Origin: Microcaldota archaeon
Lineage (GTDB): Archaea; Micrarchaeota; Micrarchaeia; Micrarchaeales; Micrarchaeaceae
Length of the DNA: 47,602 nucleotides
Direction of reading: 5' to 3'
Assembly: GCA_021811435.1 (NCBI GenBank)
Contig: JAJZOR010000003.1
Location: 84,434 to 132,035, forward strand
Positions 39,425 through 47,602 of the stretch are shown one piece after another; position 1 is the stretch's first letter; each line of letters starts with the position of its first letter. Position numbers and translations under genes: made by a program. A model generated the notes under the pieces. The model searched no databases and was not told the origin of the DNA. It saw nothing but the letters and a program-made list of their open reading frames with translations.

Positions 39425-41119
39425 ATGGCGTCCGCACATGAAAATCAAGACCAGCCAACGCGTGACCCACAAAAAGCTGAAAGCGCACTGAGCGATATTA
39501 GTCCGGCCGATAGCATACGCAGTCATCGCGAGTTTGTTCATTACGCAAGTGGGGAAGGCGATGACCGCAGAGTTTTAAAGACGCAAAAGGATGTTCAAGA
39601 TAGCCGGATACCCGCTTCAAAGCAACATGATAGCAAGGCCCACATGAAAGGTGGCGCGGAGGATGCGAATGCCGAAGGCGGAGTTGAATCTATATTTTCG
39701 CAGATAAATTCAGTGGCGGAGTTCTTTCATATAAAAGAGGTGCCATCATACGGCAACAACTTCTTCTTTACTATAGGGGTTTACTTACTCGGTATATTCG
39801 CAATACTCGCAGTCACTGGGATGCTGCTTTTGGTGTTCGGCCCTGTATGGGGGGATACGCCTGGCTTAGGCAATTTCGTGCTAAGCATACACCTTTGGGC
39901 AGCCATGGCTTTTGTTACGCTGATATTTGTGCACCTGTTCGTTAACTTTTCCACCTCCATGTTCAAGCATAGGAAACTTATATGGATGATTGGTAGCGTC
40001 ATGCTCATGATAGTGTTATTGGAATTCGCTTTTGGAGCTTCGCTTCCGGGATCTTTCCTCGCACAGGTGAATGCCAGGGCTGGCGCTGACCTATGGAATG
40101 GCATGGGATTGGGGTTCTGGATAAACCCACTCAATGCCGGCGCTGTTTTAGGATGGCATGTGGCGGTCATACCTCTGCTTCTTGTAGGCCTTATATTCAT
40201 GCATTATATGCTTGTAAAACACCATGGCATGAGCAAGCCATATAGGAATGACATACCCTATGGCATTGTACCGGTAGACCATAACGTTATGGCCAAGCGC
40301 ATGGTATATGTAATTGCCGTAATATTGATTTTCGCTATATTCCTGCGTGCCCCGGGAAATTCAGAGTCGCCACCGATGACTACGCAAAGCTTTGCTATCT
40401 CTACGCCTAACGGGTTTGCTACGACATTGATGACTGAATTTAATTACACTTCCGAAACGGCGACGTATCTGGATACAATAGACCCTTACACCTTCAGCAC
40501 AAGGAATGTATATGTAGAAACACCGTATCTGGAGTACATAAATACAACGCACGATGTGAATGAGTTAAACGTGTTCAACGCTGAAACCCCATATGAGCAG
40601 AATGCGAGCATGGCGAATGCATCTGCGTATTTTGCCGCAAATGGCACTTTGAGTGGTGCGGTCAATTCTTCGGATCCGTTGACTAGCGTCATCGGCACAC
40701 TTACGAACATAGCCCAAAAGGGGCTTTACGGCCCCATACTACAATCCGAGACGGCAAGCGGCATAAACCAGACTTATACGCTGCTATTTCTTTCGGATTC
40801 CCAGGCATTTGACAATTTAACTACTGCAAGTGGCTTGCAGGATTCTGAATGGGGCATGTTAAAGTTAGGTAACACGTGGTGGCAGACCGGGATTCAATAC
40901 TGGCTAGTTCCATACAACCTTATGCAGATAGCTACAGCAGGGATACCTTGGTGGAATGACATCGAAAACGGTACTGTGGCTGTAGTTGCATTTATACTCC
41001 TCATGTTCCTGCCTTACATACCAGGCCTTAGGGACATACCTGACAGATTGAAACTTTACAAGCTTTTCTGGAACAGGTACACCATACCTGAACTCAGAGA
41101 TAAGAAAAACGGCAGATAG
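39425..41119 (+). CDS. Cytochrome b (b6-type) with long N-terminal extension and extracytoplasmic domain
   Basis: Carries two hemes for quinol oxidation at the membrane. Residues 1-100 are polar and likely disordered. Four membrane helices with His156, His170, His245 and His260 follow (13 and 14 residues between the pairs), the b6 spacing. A fifth helix at about 297-315 is followed by about 185 residues with N-x-S/T sequons, which lie outside the cell, and a last membrane helix (VAVVAFILLMFLPYIPG). Cytochrome b normally works with a Rieske protein; none is next to it. Length 564. Similar proteins occur in acidophilic archaea. It stands alone as a transcription unit. Confidence 0.85.
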   Translation: MASAHENQDQPTRDPQKAESALSDISPADSIRSHREFVHYASGEGDDRRVLKTQKDVQDSRIPASKQHDSKAHMKGGAEDANAEGGVESIFSQINSVAEFFHIKEVPSYGNNFFFTIGVYLLGIFAILAVTGMLLLVFGPVWGDTPGLGNFVLSIHLWAAMAFVTLIFVHLFVNFSTSMFKHRKLIWMIGSVMLMIVLLEFAFGASLPGSFLAQVNARAGADLWNGMGLGFWINPLNAGAVLGWHVAVIPLLLVGLIFMHYMLVKHHGMSKPYRNDIPYGIVPVDHNVMAKRMVYVIAVILIFAIFLRAPGNSESPPMTTQSFAISTPNGFATTLMTEFNYTSETATYLDTIDPYTFSTRNVYVETPYLEYINTTHDVNELNVFNAETPYEQNASMANASAYFAANGTLSGAVNSSDPLTSVIGTLTNIAQKGLYGPILQSETASGINQTYTLLFLSDSQAFDNLTTASGLQDSEWGMLKLGNTWWQTGIQYWLVPYNLMQIATAGIPWWNDIENGTVAVVAFILLMFLPYIPGLRDIPDRLKLYKLFWNRYTIPELRDKKNGR

Positions 41120-41268
41120 CAGTGACGCTGTCCAAGTATGCAACCGCACCGGATGCCTTGCTTGAAAAACTTTCGGATTAGTTGTTTTGTATATGTAAAA
41201 TCGCATTTTTGGGCCGAACAGATACCTCTATATACTTATACATAACAAGTTTATATTGAAGTGATAGA

Positions 41269-41592
41269 ATGGAGATGAAGATGCAGAAGCATAGTGTCAG
41301 TTACGACGACATTTCGCTAAGGCGGGGAAGCAGCGACACTAAGGAGGTCAGCAAGGAAACCGCAGTATCCGTTGAGAAAGCGAAGAATGCGGCTGAAGAG
41401 TCAGCGACGCAGGAGGCGGGCTTTAAGCATAAGGCCAGAACCGCAGGTGTGGCAGCAATGGCGGTCGGAGCAACAGGCATGATAGTAGGCGGTGTTGCGC
41501 TTGTCTTTGCGCCATTGGCAGGAGTGGCTGCGTTAACGCTGGGATGGTACTTCATGCAGAGGGGAGCCATCATATACGCAACCAACAAGTAA
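41269..41592 (+). CDS. Small membrane protein of unknown function
   Basis: The first 55 residues are polar and charged (SYDDISLRRGSSDTKEVSKE). Two hydrophobic stretches follow, AGVAAMAVGATGMIVGGVAL and FAPLAGVAALTLGWYFM, forming a hairpin in the membrane. It has 107 residues and no family that I recognise. GTGATAG precedes the ATG and a TATACTTATACATA region lies 25-40 bases upstream. It converges with the acyl-CoA dehydrogenase gene. Confidence 0.6.
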   Translation: MEMKMQKHSVSYDDISLRRGSSDTKEVSKETAVSVEKAKNAAEESATQEAGFKHKARTAGVAAMAVGATGMIVGGVALVFAPLAGVAALTLGWYFMQRGAIIYATNK

Positions 41593-41614
41593 GCTCGTCA
41601 TTCTGATTTTATAG

Positions 41615-41669
41615 AAATGCGGTAACCTGCTTAAGTTAGCAGTTTTCTGCCGCATTTATTTTTATTTTA
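41615..41669. terminator. Bidirectional terminator between convergent genes
   Basis: AAATGCGG (41615-41622) pairs with CCGCATTT (41650-41657), enclosing a small CTGC/GCAG hairpin, and is followed by ATTTTTATTTTA. The structure lies between two gene ends and fits transcription termination in both directions. Confidence 0.6.
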
Positions 41670-41696
41670 TGGTAACTTAGCTGCGCTTCTGCATTC

Positions 41697-42914
41697 CTAC
41701 TTGTAAGCCTCGAAACCCTTGCCGAGGAGGTCCGACGCAAGTTTTAGCTCCAGCACGTCGTTCGAGCCCTCGTATATCCTTGAGGCGCGCACGTCTATGT
41801 AGTGCCTGCCCACCGCGGTCAATATCGAGTAGCCCGAACCGCCGAACAGCTGTATCGCGTTGTCGGCTGCGAGCCCCGCGGCGTTTGTGGCAATGACCTT
41901 TGCGAGCGTGACGTTGTGATCCGCTGCTTTCCTCAGTTCCAGATCCTGCGGGTCGTCATCGTACCGTTTCTTCCAGTAGGCTGCGCGTTCTACGGAACCT
42001 GATGCGATGCCCAGCTGCTGCTCCACCACTGATATACGGTGCTGAACCAACTGATGCTTGCCTATCTCCTTTCCGAACTGGATGCGCTCCTTGGAGCGCG
42101 ACACTGCAGCGTTAAGGCAGTCCTCCGCCACGCCAACGCATCCCGCAGCTATGCCTAGCCTGCCGGTCAGCAGGCCGGTATACGCTAGCTTTAGTCCGTC
42201 GCCGAAGTTGCCGAGCAGGTTCTCCTTTGGGGCGAAGGCGTTATCGAACTTGAGCAGCGTCGTGTCTGAGGTGAAGAGGCCGAGCTTTTCCTCTATCTCC
42301 GCCTCCTTCTCTACATGTTCGTCCTTGTCCACTATTATAGCTGAGATGCCCTTCTCCTTGTTCCTGCAGAACACTATGAACGCGTTGGCGATGGAGCCGT
42401 TCGTTATCAGGTACTTCTCACCGTTTATAACGAAGCCGCCGTCCTTCTCCTCGAAAGTCGTCTGCAGCGAGCTTGGGTCGCTACCCTCGCCTGGCTCGGT
42501 AAGGCAGAACGACATGAACCTCTCGCCCTTTGCCTCTGGCACGAGGTATTTCTTCTTCTGGTCCTCGTTGGCCCATCTTGTCAGTATCGCTTCTGTCAGG
42601 CACGTCTGGACGTCTAGGCCGGTCACCACCCCCATGCCTACCTGCCCCAGCCTCTCGAAAAGCAGGGAAAGCGCTATGGCGTCGCCGCCCATGCCGGAGT
42701 ATTGTTTTGGGACATGTATGCCTAGGAGGCCGTATTTTTTAAGCACGTCGAACTGGGCCTTGACGTTAAGTTCCCTCTTCATGTAGGCGTCTATCTCGCC
42801 CACGTAGAGCTCCTCCGCGGCCCGGTCCGCGAGTTCGGCGAACCTTACATGGTCGCCGTTTATCATGCCGCGCGCCTTAAGCTCCGTCACATGGTCCTGG
42901 AATAACTTCTCCAT
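41697..42914 (-). CDS. Acyl-CoA dehydrogenase
   Basis: A flavoenzyme that makes the trans-2,3 double bond in acyl-CoA. The chain shows LTEPGEGSDPSSL for FAD contact, EKYLITNGSIANAFIVF for the beta domain, and the C-terminal signature GGSGYSILTAVGRHYID then RASRIYEGSND with the catalytic Glu. Length 405 from ATG 42914, which has GGTGTG six bases upstream; a longer GTG start at 42932 is less likely. It runs ahead of no further gene on this strand and follows the acyl-CoA synthetase by 35 bases, so both are probably one operon. An electron-transfer flavoprotein is not seen here. Confidence 0.93.
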   Translation of the reverse strand: MEKLFQDHVTELKARGMINGDHVRFAELADRAAEELYVGEIDAYMKRELNVKAQFDVLKKYGLLGIHVPKQYSGMGGDAIALSLLFERLGQVGMGVVTGLDVQTCLTEAILTRWANEDQKKKYLVPEAKGERFMSFCLTEPGEGSDPSSLQTTFEEKDGGFVINGEKYLITNGSIANAFIVFCRNKEKGISAIIVDKDEHVEKEAEIEEKLGLFTSDTTLLKFDNAFAPKENLLGNFGDGLKLAYTGLLTGRLGIAAGCVGVAEDCLNAAVSRSKERIQFGKEIGKHQLVQHRISVVEQQLGIASGSVERAAYWKKRYDDDPQDLELRKAADHNVTLAKVIATNAAGLAADNAIQLFGGSGYSILTAVGRHYIDVRASRIYEGSNDVLELKLASDLLGKGFEAYK

Positions 42915-42948
42915 ATTCACACCCGATGCCACATAGATGGCTTTAACG

Positions 42949-44958
42949 CTAATGTATAAACCCTTTGCTTAGCTCCAGTATTTCGTCTATGCTCTCCCTG
43001 TTCCTTATGGTGGACGTATCGCCTATGTCCTCACCGGCAAATGCCCTCTTTATTATCCTGTAGGCCGGTTTGTTGTTTATCGTATAGGGTATCCCCTTGA
43101 CGAAGAATACGGCGTATGGCTTGGCGAGCTTGTTGACCCTGTCCTTCACGGTATCCTTTATCCTTTCTTCCAGCGAGAGAACGCTTTCGCGCGTAGATGG
43201 CGCGTACTGCTCATTCAGCACCGCGAATATGATCAATTCCCCTCCGGTGCCCACTTTCACCGGCATCGATATCGGGACCGCGTCCTTGACTTCCGGGTTG
43301 TACTTCAGTATCGCGTCCTGGACATCCATCGGGCTGAGCTTGTTCCCATGTACTACTAGGAGGTCGTCCGCTCTGCCGTGAATCGTTATGTAGCCCTGCC
43401 TGTCGAATGAAGCTAGGTCCCCGTGGAACCAGTACCCGCTCTCTTGGCCCTCGTCGGCGGGCCTTCCGTACCGGAAATATGTGGCCCTGAAAAGCGATCG
43501 CTCCTCATTGTCGTTCAGCAGCCCCCTTGTCATCGAAGGGAACGGGCTTTTTATCACAAGCTCGCCTATCTCGCCGGGGCTTGCATCGCGCCAGCCATTC
43601 CCTTCCTTGACCATTACATGCACGTCTATCCCAAGACCGGGCAGCATCTTGGCGCCCTTCCTTCTAGTCACGGAGTTGCAGCTCGCATAGCAGAAACACC
43701 CGTCTGTGCCGCCGCAGGCGCCGTTTGGCGGATAGCCGAATTTGGCGAGCCTGTCCGCTATGCTATCGGCCAACGGTGAAGATGTGTACCTTATCTGCCT
43801 GAGCGAATGCATATTGCTGGCGTAGCCCGGAGACGCCTCTAACGATTCTACCAAATCTAGGACAAGAGGCGGTGACAGGCCAAGATGTGTTATATTGAAA
43901 ACCTCTACGAATTTCAGCATTGTGTCCTTCCCGCTTATCTTCGGCGACCCGTCATATAACACAACAGCGGCCCCGAGACCGTTGGCACCCATTACGAGCC
44001 ACGGGAACATCATCCAGCCAGGGCTAGTGTACCATAGGAACCTGTCGCATTGAGCCAAGTCGGACGAATATGCGTTTTCCAGCATGTCTTCTATAAGCGC
44101 GGCGTACGTGTGCATTGTGCCTTTTGGCGTGCCTGTGGTGCCAGACGTGAAAAGTATCATGCTTATATCAGTGCTTGACATCGGCTCGGTGGCGGTTGGT
44201 TTGCCAGGGAGCGCGCTGATCCATGTATCGTAATCTATTACCTCGATGCCATTGTAATCACGCTTCTTGCCAGCCTGCAGAATGTATCTTATCTCTATTA
44301 CCTTTGGGTTATACTTTTCATCGGCATTTATCTCGTTCAATGCTGCGATAAGGCCGTCAATCGGGGCGCTCGCCTTTTTATTGTAAATTAAGCCATCGAC
44401 TGAAAATATCATCTTCGGTTTCGTCATCTTCAACCTCTTGACTATGGCCACGTCCATTATCTCAGTTGGTAGCGGTATGAACACTGCGCCGATTTTCTGT
44501 GCCGCGTAAAAAATCAGGTAAGGGTACTCGGAGGACGGGGACATCACGCATATCCTGTCGCCCTTGGCTATGCCTTCCTCCTTTAGTAGGGACGACAGTG
44601 ATTCGACCCTCTCTTTAACTTCGTTGAATGTGAGGTATACGGTTCTCCCGTCCTCCCTGTATGATATGACGGCCAGCGAAGCACCGAGGCCCCTCCTTAT
44701 CTGCTCCTCTATGCACACGTCGTATACGTTCGCCTCGCCGCCGATGAACCACTGTGCCTTCCAGATGGGCTGCGCGGTGTCCCACTCGACTATCTTGTCC
44801 GGCTCCTTTAGCCAATGGAATCTTATATCATCGAGCCCCTTTGCGTAGAATTCGGAGTGATGCGCTATGGTCCAATCATGGAATTCGTTGTAGTATTTTG
44901 TGGCTGCGCCTGCCCTGAAGCCGTTCATTTCCATGAATCTGGATAGTCTGCTGGCCAT
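42949..44958 (-). CDS. Acyl-CoA/acetoacetyl-CoA synthetase-like AMP-forming ligase
   Basis: Activates a carboxylic acid with ATP and CoA. Residues near 275 show the P-loop motif LFTSGTTGTPKGTMHT; later FLWYTSPGWMMFPW and GRADDLLVVHGNKLSPMDVQ are the A5 and A8 motifs, and the end KGIPYTINNKPAYRII holds the catalytic Lys of the A10 motif. The N-terminal 80 residues (NEFHDWTIAHHSEFY) match the acetyl/acetoacetyl-CoA synthetase extension. Length 669 fits acetoacetyl-CoA synthetase, but chain specificity cannot be told. It is divergent from the thiolase and directly upstream of the acyl-CoA dehydrogenase. Confidence 0.88.
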   Translation of the reverse strand: MASRLSRFMEMNGFRAGAATKYYNEFHDWTIAHHSEFYAKGLDDIRFHWLKEPDKIVEWDTAQPIWKAQWFIGGEANVYDVCIEEQIRRGLGASLAVISYREDGRTVYLTFNEVKERVESLSSLLKEEGIAKGDRICVMSPSSEYPYLIFYAAQKIGAVFIPLPTEIMDVAIVKRLKMTKPKMIFSVDGLIYNKKASAPIDGLIAALNEINADEKYNPKVIEIRYILQAGKKRDYNGIEVIDYDTWISALPGKPTATEPMSSTDISMILFTSGTTGTPKGTMHTYAALIEDMLENAYSSDLAQCDRFLWYTSPGWMMFPWLVMGANGLGAAVVLYDGSPKISGKDTMLKFVEVFNITHLGLSPPLVLDLVESLEASPGYASNMHSLRQIRYTSSPLADSIADRLAKFGYPPNGACGGTDGCFCYASCNSVTRRKGAKMLPGLGIDVHVMVKEGNGWRDASPGEIGELVIKSPFPSMTRGLLNDNEERSLFRATYFRYGRPADEGQESGYWFHGDLASFDRQGYITIHGRADDLLVVHGNKLSPMDVQDAILKYNPEVKDAVPISMPVKVGTGGELIIFAVLNEQYAPSTRESVLSLEERIKDTVKDRVNKLAKPYAVFFVKGIPYTINNKPAYRIIKRAFAGEDIGDTSTIRNRESIDEILELSKGFIH

Positions 44959-45079
44959 GGAACCATTGCTATTCGATATCGCTTATTACCGGATGGGCCG
45001 CGATGGATGCCATAATATCTGGTAAAACACTGGAAAGATAAGAGATTTAAGGATTTAAATGTTTATTGAACTGGTTAAC

Positions 45080-46432
45080 ATGAAGAACCAGAGGAAGGTT
45101 TACGCGATTTCCGGAGGAGTCACAAAATTCGCCAAGGCGCACCCAGAGATGGATTTCAGGCTCATGGTCAAGAAGGCCTTTGACTACGCCATGAAGGATG
45201 TCCCGAACTTGGAGGTCAAGGACATAGATAGCAGCAGGATAGCTTACTTTTCGGATCATTTCACAAGGCAGCTGAAGGCGGCCTCCATGGTGCAGGACTT
45301 CATAGGGCTCAATCCGAAGGATTCTAGGAGGATAGAATGGGGAGGCGCGACAGGGGGCCAGTGCATCCAGGCGGGATGGGAGGCCATAGCGAGCGGCAGG
45401 AGCGACATATGCGTAGTGGCCGGCTTCGAGACGATGTCTAGGGTGGAGACCTGGAAGGGAAACGAGTTCATAGCATTGGCATCTGACACCAATTTCGATT
45501 ATCCTGTAGGCGGCTTCTACACTGGCTATTACGCGCTTATGGTGCAGAGGCACATATACGAGTACCTGCGCAAGTCCAAGTTCGCCCATATTAAGGACGA
45601 AAAGGAGGCGCAGAGGCTTGCAATAAATGACGCCATGAGGATAATGTCCATGGTATCGGTCAAGAACCATATCAACGCCCTCCACAATCCGTACGCCCAG
45701 TATCCCATGAGGCTTTCGGTTGACGATGTGCTTAAAAGCGAGATGATAGCCTATCCTCTGAACAGGCACAATATATGCACGATGAGCGACGGCGCGGCAG
45801 TCATGATACTCGCATCGGAGGACGTTGTGTCCAGGTACACGAAGAAGCCAGTGCTCATAAAGGGCGTGGGTTGCGGCACAGATACGATGAGGCTCTCGGA
45901 CAGGCCGCACGGCGAGGTTCCGCTTTTCGATTGGGAGAAAAAGTCCGACTACGGGGGCTTGGATTACCCCGGGGTGCACTCGTTCAGGGCTGGCAGGACT
46001 GCTGCGCTCGAAGCTTACAAGCATGCAGGGATAAAGAATCCGAATAAGGAGCTTAGCTTCATAGAGCTCCACGATGCCTACGCAAGTTCCGAGATCCAGA
46101 CGTATGAGGACCTAGGGCTGTGCAAATACGGCGGCGGCTACGATTTCGTGGAGCAGGGCCACCCGTTCCTTGGCGATATAGATTACGGGCTTGAACTGCC
46201 CAGAAAGGGCACCATGCCGGTAAATCCGTCTGGAGGGCTCATAGCATGCGGGCATCCGGTGGGCGCAACAGGGATAATGCAGGGAGTATTCGCGCTGTGG
46301 CAGCTGCAGGGCAGGATAAAGGAGCATTTCGGGGACGATGCACTGCAGATAAAGAACGCGAAGAGGGGGCTGATACATAGCCATGCTGGCACGGGCAGTT
46401 CAGTGTCAGTCAGCATATTCGAGGCGGTTTGA
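45080..46432 (+). CDS. Acetyl-CoA C-acetyltransferase / thiolase (archaeal type)
   Basis: Joins or cleaves acetyl-CoA units. Catalytic Cys95 is in GGATGGQCIQAGW; the C-terminal motif is LIACGHPVGATG with the second Cys, and NPSGG precedes it. The pattern agrees with the archaeal thiolases that act with a DUF35 partner. Start ATG 45080 (RKVYAISGGVTKF is where the fold begins) is preferred to 45059; a TTTAAATG element fits as TATA. It directly abuts the DUF35 gene (TGA-ATG), so one complex is likely. It could serve beta-oxidation or mevalonate synthesis. Confidence 0.92.
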   Translation: MKNQRKVYAISGGVTKFAKAHPEMDFRLMVKKAFDYAMKDVPNLEVKDIDSSRIAYFSDHFTRQLKAASMVQDFIGLNPKDSRRIEWGGATGGQCIQAGWEAIASGRSDICVVAGFETMSRVETWKGNEFIALASDTNFDYPVGGFYTGYYALMVQRHIYEYLRKSKFAHIKDEKEAQRLAINDAMRIMSMVSVKNHINALHNPYAQYPMRLSVDDVLKSEMIAYPLNRHNICTMSDGAAVMILASEDVVSRYTKKPVLIKGVGCGTDTMRLSDRPHGEVPLFDWEKKSDYGGLDYPGVHSFRAGRTAALEAYKHAGIKNPNKELSFIELHDAYASSEIQTYEDLGLCKYGGGYDFVEQGHPFLGDIDYGLELPRKGTMPVNPSGGLIACGHPVGATGIMQGVFALWQLQGRIKEHFGDDALQIKNAKRGLIHSHAGTGSSVSVSIFEAV

Positions 46433-46945
46433 ATGGTAGAGAAATTCGACAGGTTCAGGGACGTCATGAAAGAGGTCAACAAGTCCGGGGCGGCGATATA
46501 CAGGAATCCGGTAGGCACGGAGGACTTGGTCATACTTTCGCCATACCGCATAAATTACATACACAGCTATGCGCAGGACTCGAAGTTCTTCACGGCCCTG
46601 GCCGAAGGCAAGCTTATGGGCAGCGTGTGCAAGAAATGCAAGTACAGGTACGGAACGCCGAGAAGCCACTGCATGGAATGCGGAAGCGAGACCGAATGGT
46701 TTGAACTGCCATTGGAAGGCAGGGTGCATTCATGGACAACATGCTATTTTGGCGGTGAGGAATTCCTTAAGGAGACGCCGTTCAACCTAGTGCTCGTAGA
46801 GTTCAAAGGCGTGAACACGCTTTTCCTGGCCAGGCTGATCGGAGCTGCTATGGATGACATCTTCACGGGGATGAAGGTCAGGGCGGAGTTCAAGAAGAAA
46901 CCCAAGTACCTCGTATCGGACGTATACTTCGTACCGGCCAAGTAA
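46433..46945 (+). CDS. DUF35 zinc-ribbon/OB-fold protein, partner of the thiolase
   Basis: The zinc ribbon is CKKC (near residue 64) with CMEC (near 80); the OB-fold follows from PLEGRVHSWTTCYFGG to the end KPKYLVSDVYFVPAK. In archaea DUF35 proteins are built into thiolase/HMG-CoA synthase complexes, where they carry the acyl intermediate between enzymes. Residues 1-55 form a helical lead. Length 170. Its ATG follows the thiolase stop without a gap. Confidence 0.92.
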   Translation: MVEKFDRFRDVMKEVNKSGAAIYRNPVGTEDLVILSPYRINYIHSYAQDSKFFTALAEGKLMGSVCKKCKYRYGTPRSHCMECGSETEWFELPLEGRVHSWTTCYFGGEEFLKETPFNLVLVEFKGVNTLFLARLIGAAMDDIFTGMKVRAEFKKKPKYLVSDVYFVPAK

Positions 46946-46960
46946 GGCGCAGGTCTTCTG

Positions 46961-47602
46961 ATGAGCGGCGGGGATGTCCTATCGAAAACCGAAGGCACAA
47001 TGCTAGAGCTGACGCTGAACAGGCCTTCAAAGCTCAATGTGCTGGATAAGCATATGATAGAGGACCTGATAACGCAGATAGAGGGGCTGAAGGGGAACGA
47101 TGCAGTGCGCAGCGTAGTTATAACCGGGGCCGGCGGCAAGGCGTTTTGCTCCGGAGTCGACATAAAATACCTCTCCGGCCTGGGCACGGAAAAGGAGCGC
47201 GTCGCGTTCTCCGAGCTGGCGGACAGGCTGTTCCTAATGCTCGAGTCAATCGATGCGCCGGTGATAGCCGCGATTGATGGCTACTGCCTTGGGGGCGGCC
47301 TTGAACTGGCCATGGCATGCGACATAAGGATAGCTACAGATGATTCGATCTTCGGGCTGCCAGAGACAAAGCTGGGCATAATACCAGGCGGCGGCGGCAC
47401 CCAGCGATTCCCTTATATTGCTGGCCTTTCCAAGGGCAGGGAGCTCCTGTTCACGTCTGACGCAGTGAAAGCAAGCGAAGCGCTCGCACTCGGGCTGCTC
47501 AACTACGTTGTGGAGAAACCCGCGCTGCAGGGCAAGGTGGACGAAATTGTGGCGAAGATATCGCAGAACAGCTTCAACGCGGTGAAGAGCGCGAAAATGG
47601 TA
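46961..47602 (+). CDS. Enoyl-CoA hydratase/isomerase family protein (partial, cut by window end)
   Basis: The visible 214 residues show the crotonase fold: LELTLNRPSKLNVLDKHMI, the oxyanion-hole GKAFCSGVDIKYLSGLG (AFCSGxD), then AIDGYCLGGGLELAMACDIRIA with the second oxyanion Gly, and ETKLGIIPGGGGTQRFPY with the catalytic Glu region. It would hydrate enoyl-CoA in beta-oxidation. Start ATG 46961 lies 15 bases after the DUF35 stop, so it is the third gene of the thiolase operon. Downstream sequence is missing; a typical length is about 260. Confidence 0.92.
   Translation, partial: MSGGDVLSKTEGTMLELTLNRPSKLNVLDKHMIEDLITQIEGLKGNDAVRSVVITGAGGKAFCSGVDIKYLSGLGTEKERVAFSELADRLFLMLESIDAPVIAAIDGYCLGGGLELAMACDIRIATDDSIFGLPETKLGIIPGGGGTQRFPYIAGLSKGRELLFTSDAVKASEALALGLLNYVVEKPALQGKVDEIVAKISQNSFNAVKSAKMV

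Noticed and set aside
45047-46072. Long minus-strand frame of 341 residues opposite the thiolase
   Set aside because: Antisense shadow with cysteine/histidine/arginine-rich non-protein-like composition; the plus strand encodes a complete thiolase.

Overview
The window is archaeal. It carries an archaeal/eukaryotic-type ribosomal protein block (S19e, PDCD5-like, L39e, L31e, aIF6, LX), prefoldin alpha, FtsY, the archaea-only GatD/GatE tRNA amidotransferase, NreA, a PAC2 proteasome-assembly-type protein, an archaeal-type t6A methylthiotransferase, tRNAs with introns at non-canonical sites and no encoded CCA, A/T-rich TATA elements close to start codons, and GGTG-type ribosome binding sites. Genes are packed tightly on both strands with many short proteins. 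The mix of a cytochrome b, fatty-acid/acyl-CoA genes and compact gene organisation would fit a small-genome acidophile such as a Micrarchaeota/ARMAN-like or Thermoplasmata-like lineage, but this assignment is inference; the sequence alone supports only 'archaeon'.

Layout. 1-5.9 kb: partial AbrB-like regulator, Nnr repair enzyme, ArgS, tRNA-Arg(CCU) whose T-loop holds an intron, a membrane-anchored thioredoxin-fold protein and a short RNase-H-fold protein. 5.9-8.7 kb: tRNA-Glu(CUC) followed by a decayed copy of its own 3' end, a CLC channel/transporter, and a broken DUF981-type membrane protein. 8.7-16.1 kb: phasin-like coil protein plus UbiB/ABC1 kinase, a proteasome-beta-like Ntn hydrolase, a DUF218 protein, bacterial-type CoaD, NreA and an M24 peptidase. 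16.1-20.6 kb: methylthiotransferase-gatD-gatE operon, making charged and modified tRNAs. 20.7-29.1 kb: translation and protein-targeting genes, with a DUF433/DUF5615 toxin-antitoxin pair, an unknown gene and a CDGSH gene lying inside what is usually a continuous LX-pfdA-ftsY run.

30.0-33.5 kb is a clear integrated element. A tRNA-Leu(UAA) gene (itself with a D-loop intron) supplies the attachment site; a 74-bp direct repeat (73/74 matching) at 30120-30193 and 33253-33326 bounds 3.1 kb that contains a complete tyrosine recombinase, an iteron-like repeat field, a strongly folded GC-rich non-coding region, and two A/T-rich genes for an HNH protein and a MUG113/GIY-YIG-like protein. Beyond the right repeat lies the broken N-terminus of a second, diverged integrase, so the site was used more than once. 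This element, particularly its repeat/RNA region and nuclease pair, is the best candidate here for an undescribed system.

33.5-41.6 kb: MscS channel, small unknown proteins, an 18-bp triple repeat, a fused sucrose-phosphate phosphatase/synthase with reversed domain order, a ZIP transporter, an acetyltransferase and a b6-type cytochrome b with large extra domains. 41.7 kb to the end: acyl-CoA dehydrogenase, acyl-CoA synthetase, thiolase with its DUF35 partner, and an enoyl-CoA hydratase cut by the window edge; together these could activate, oxidise, hydrate and thiolytically cleave acyl chains, although no hydroxyacyl-CoA dehydrogenase is seen in the window.
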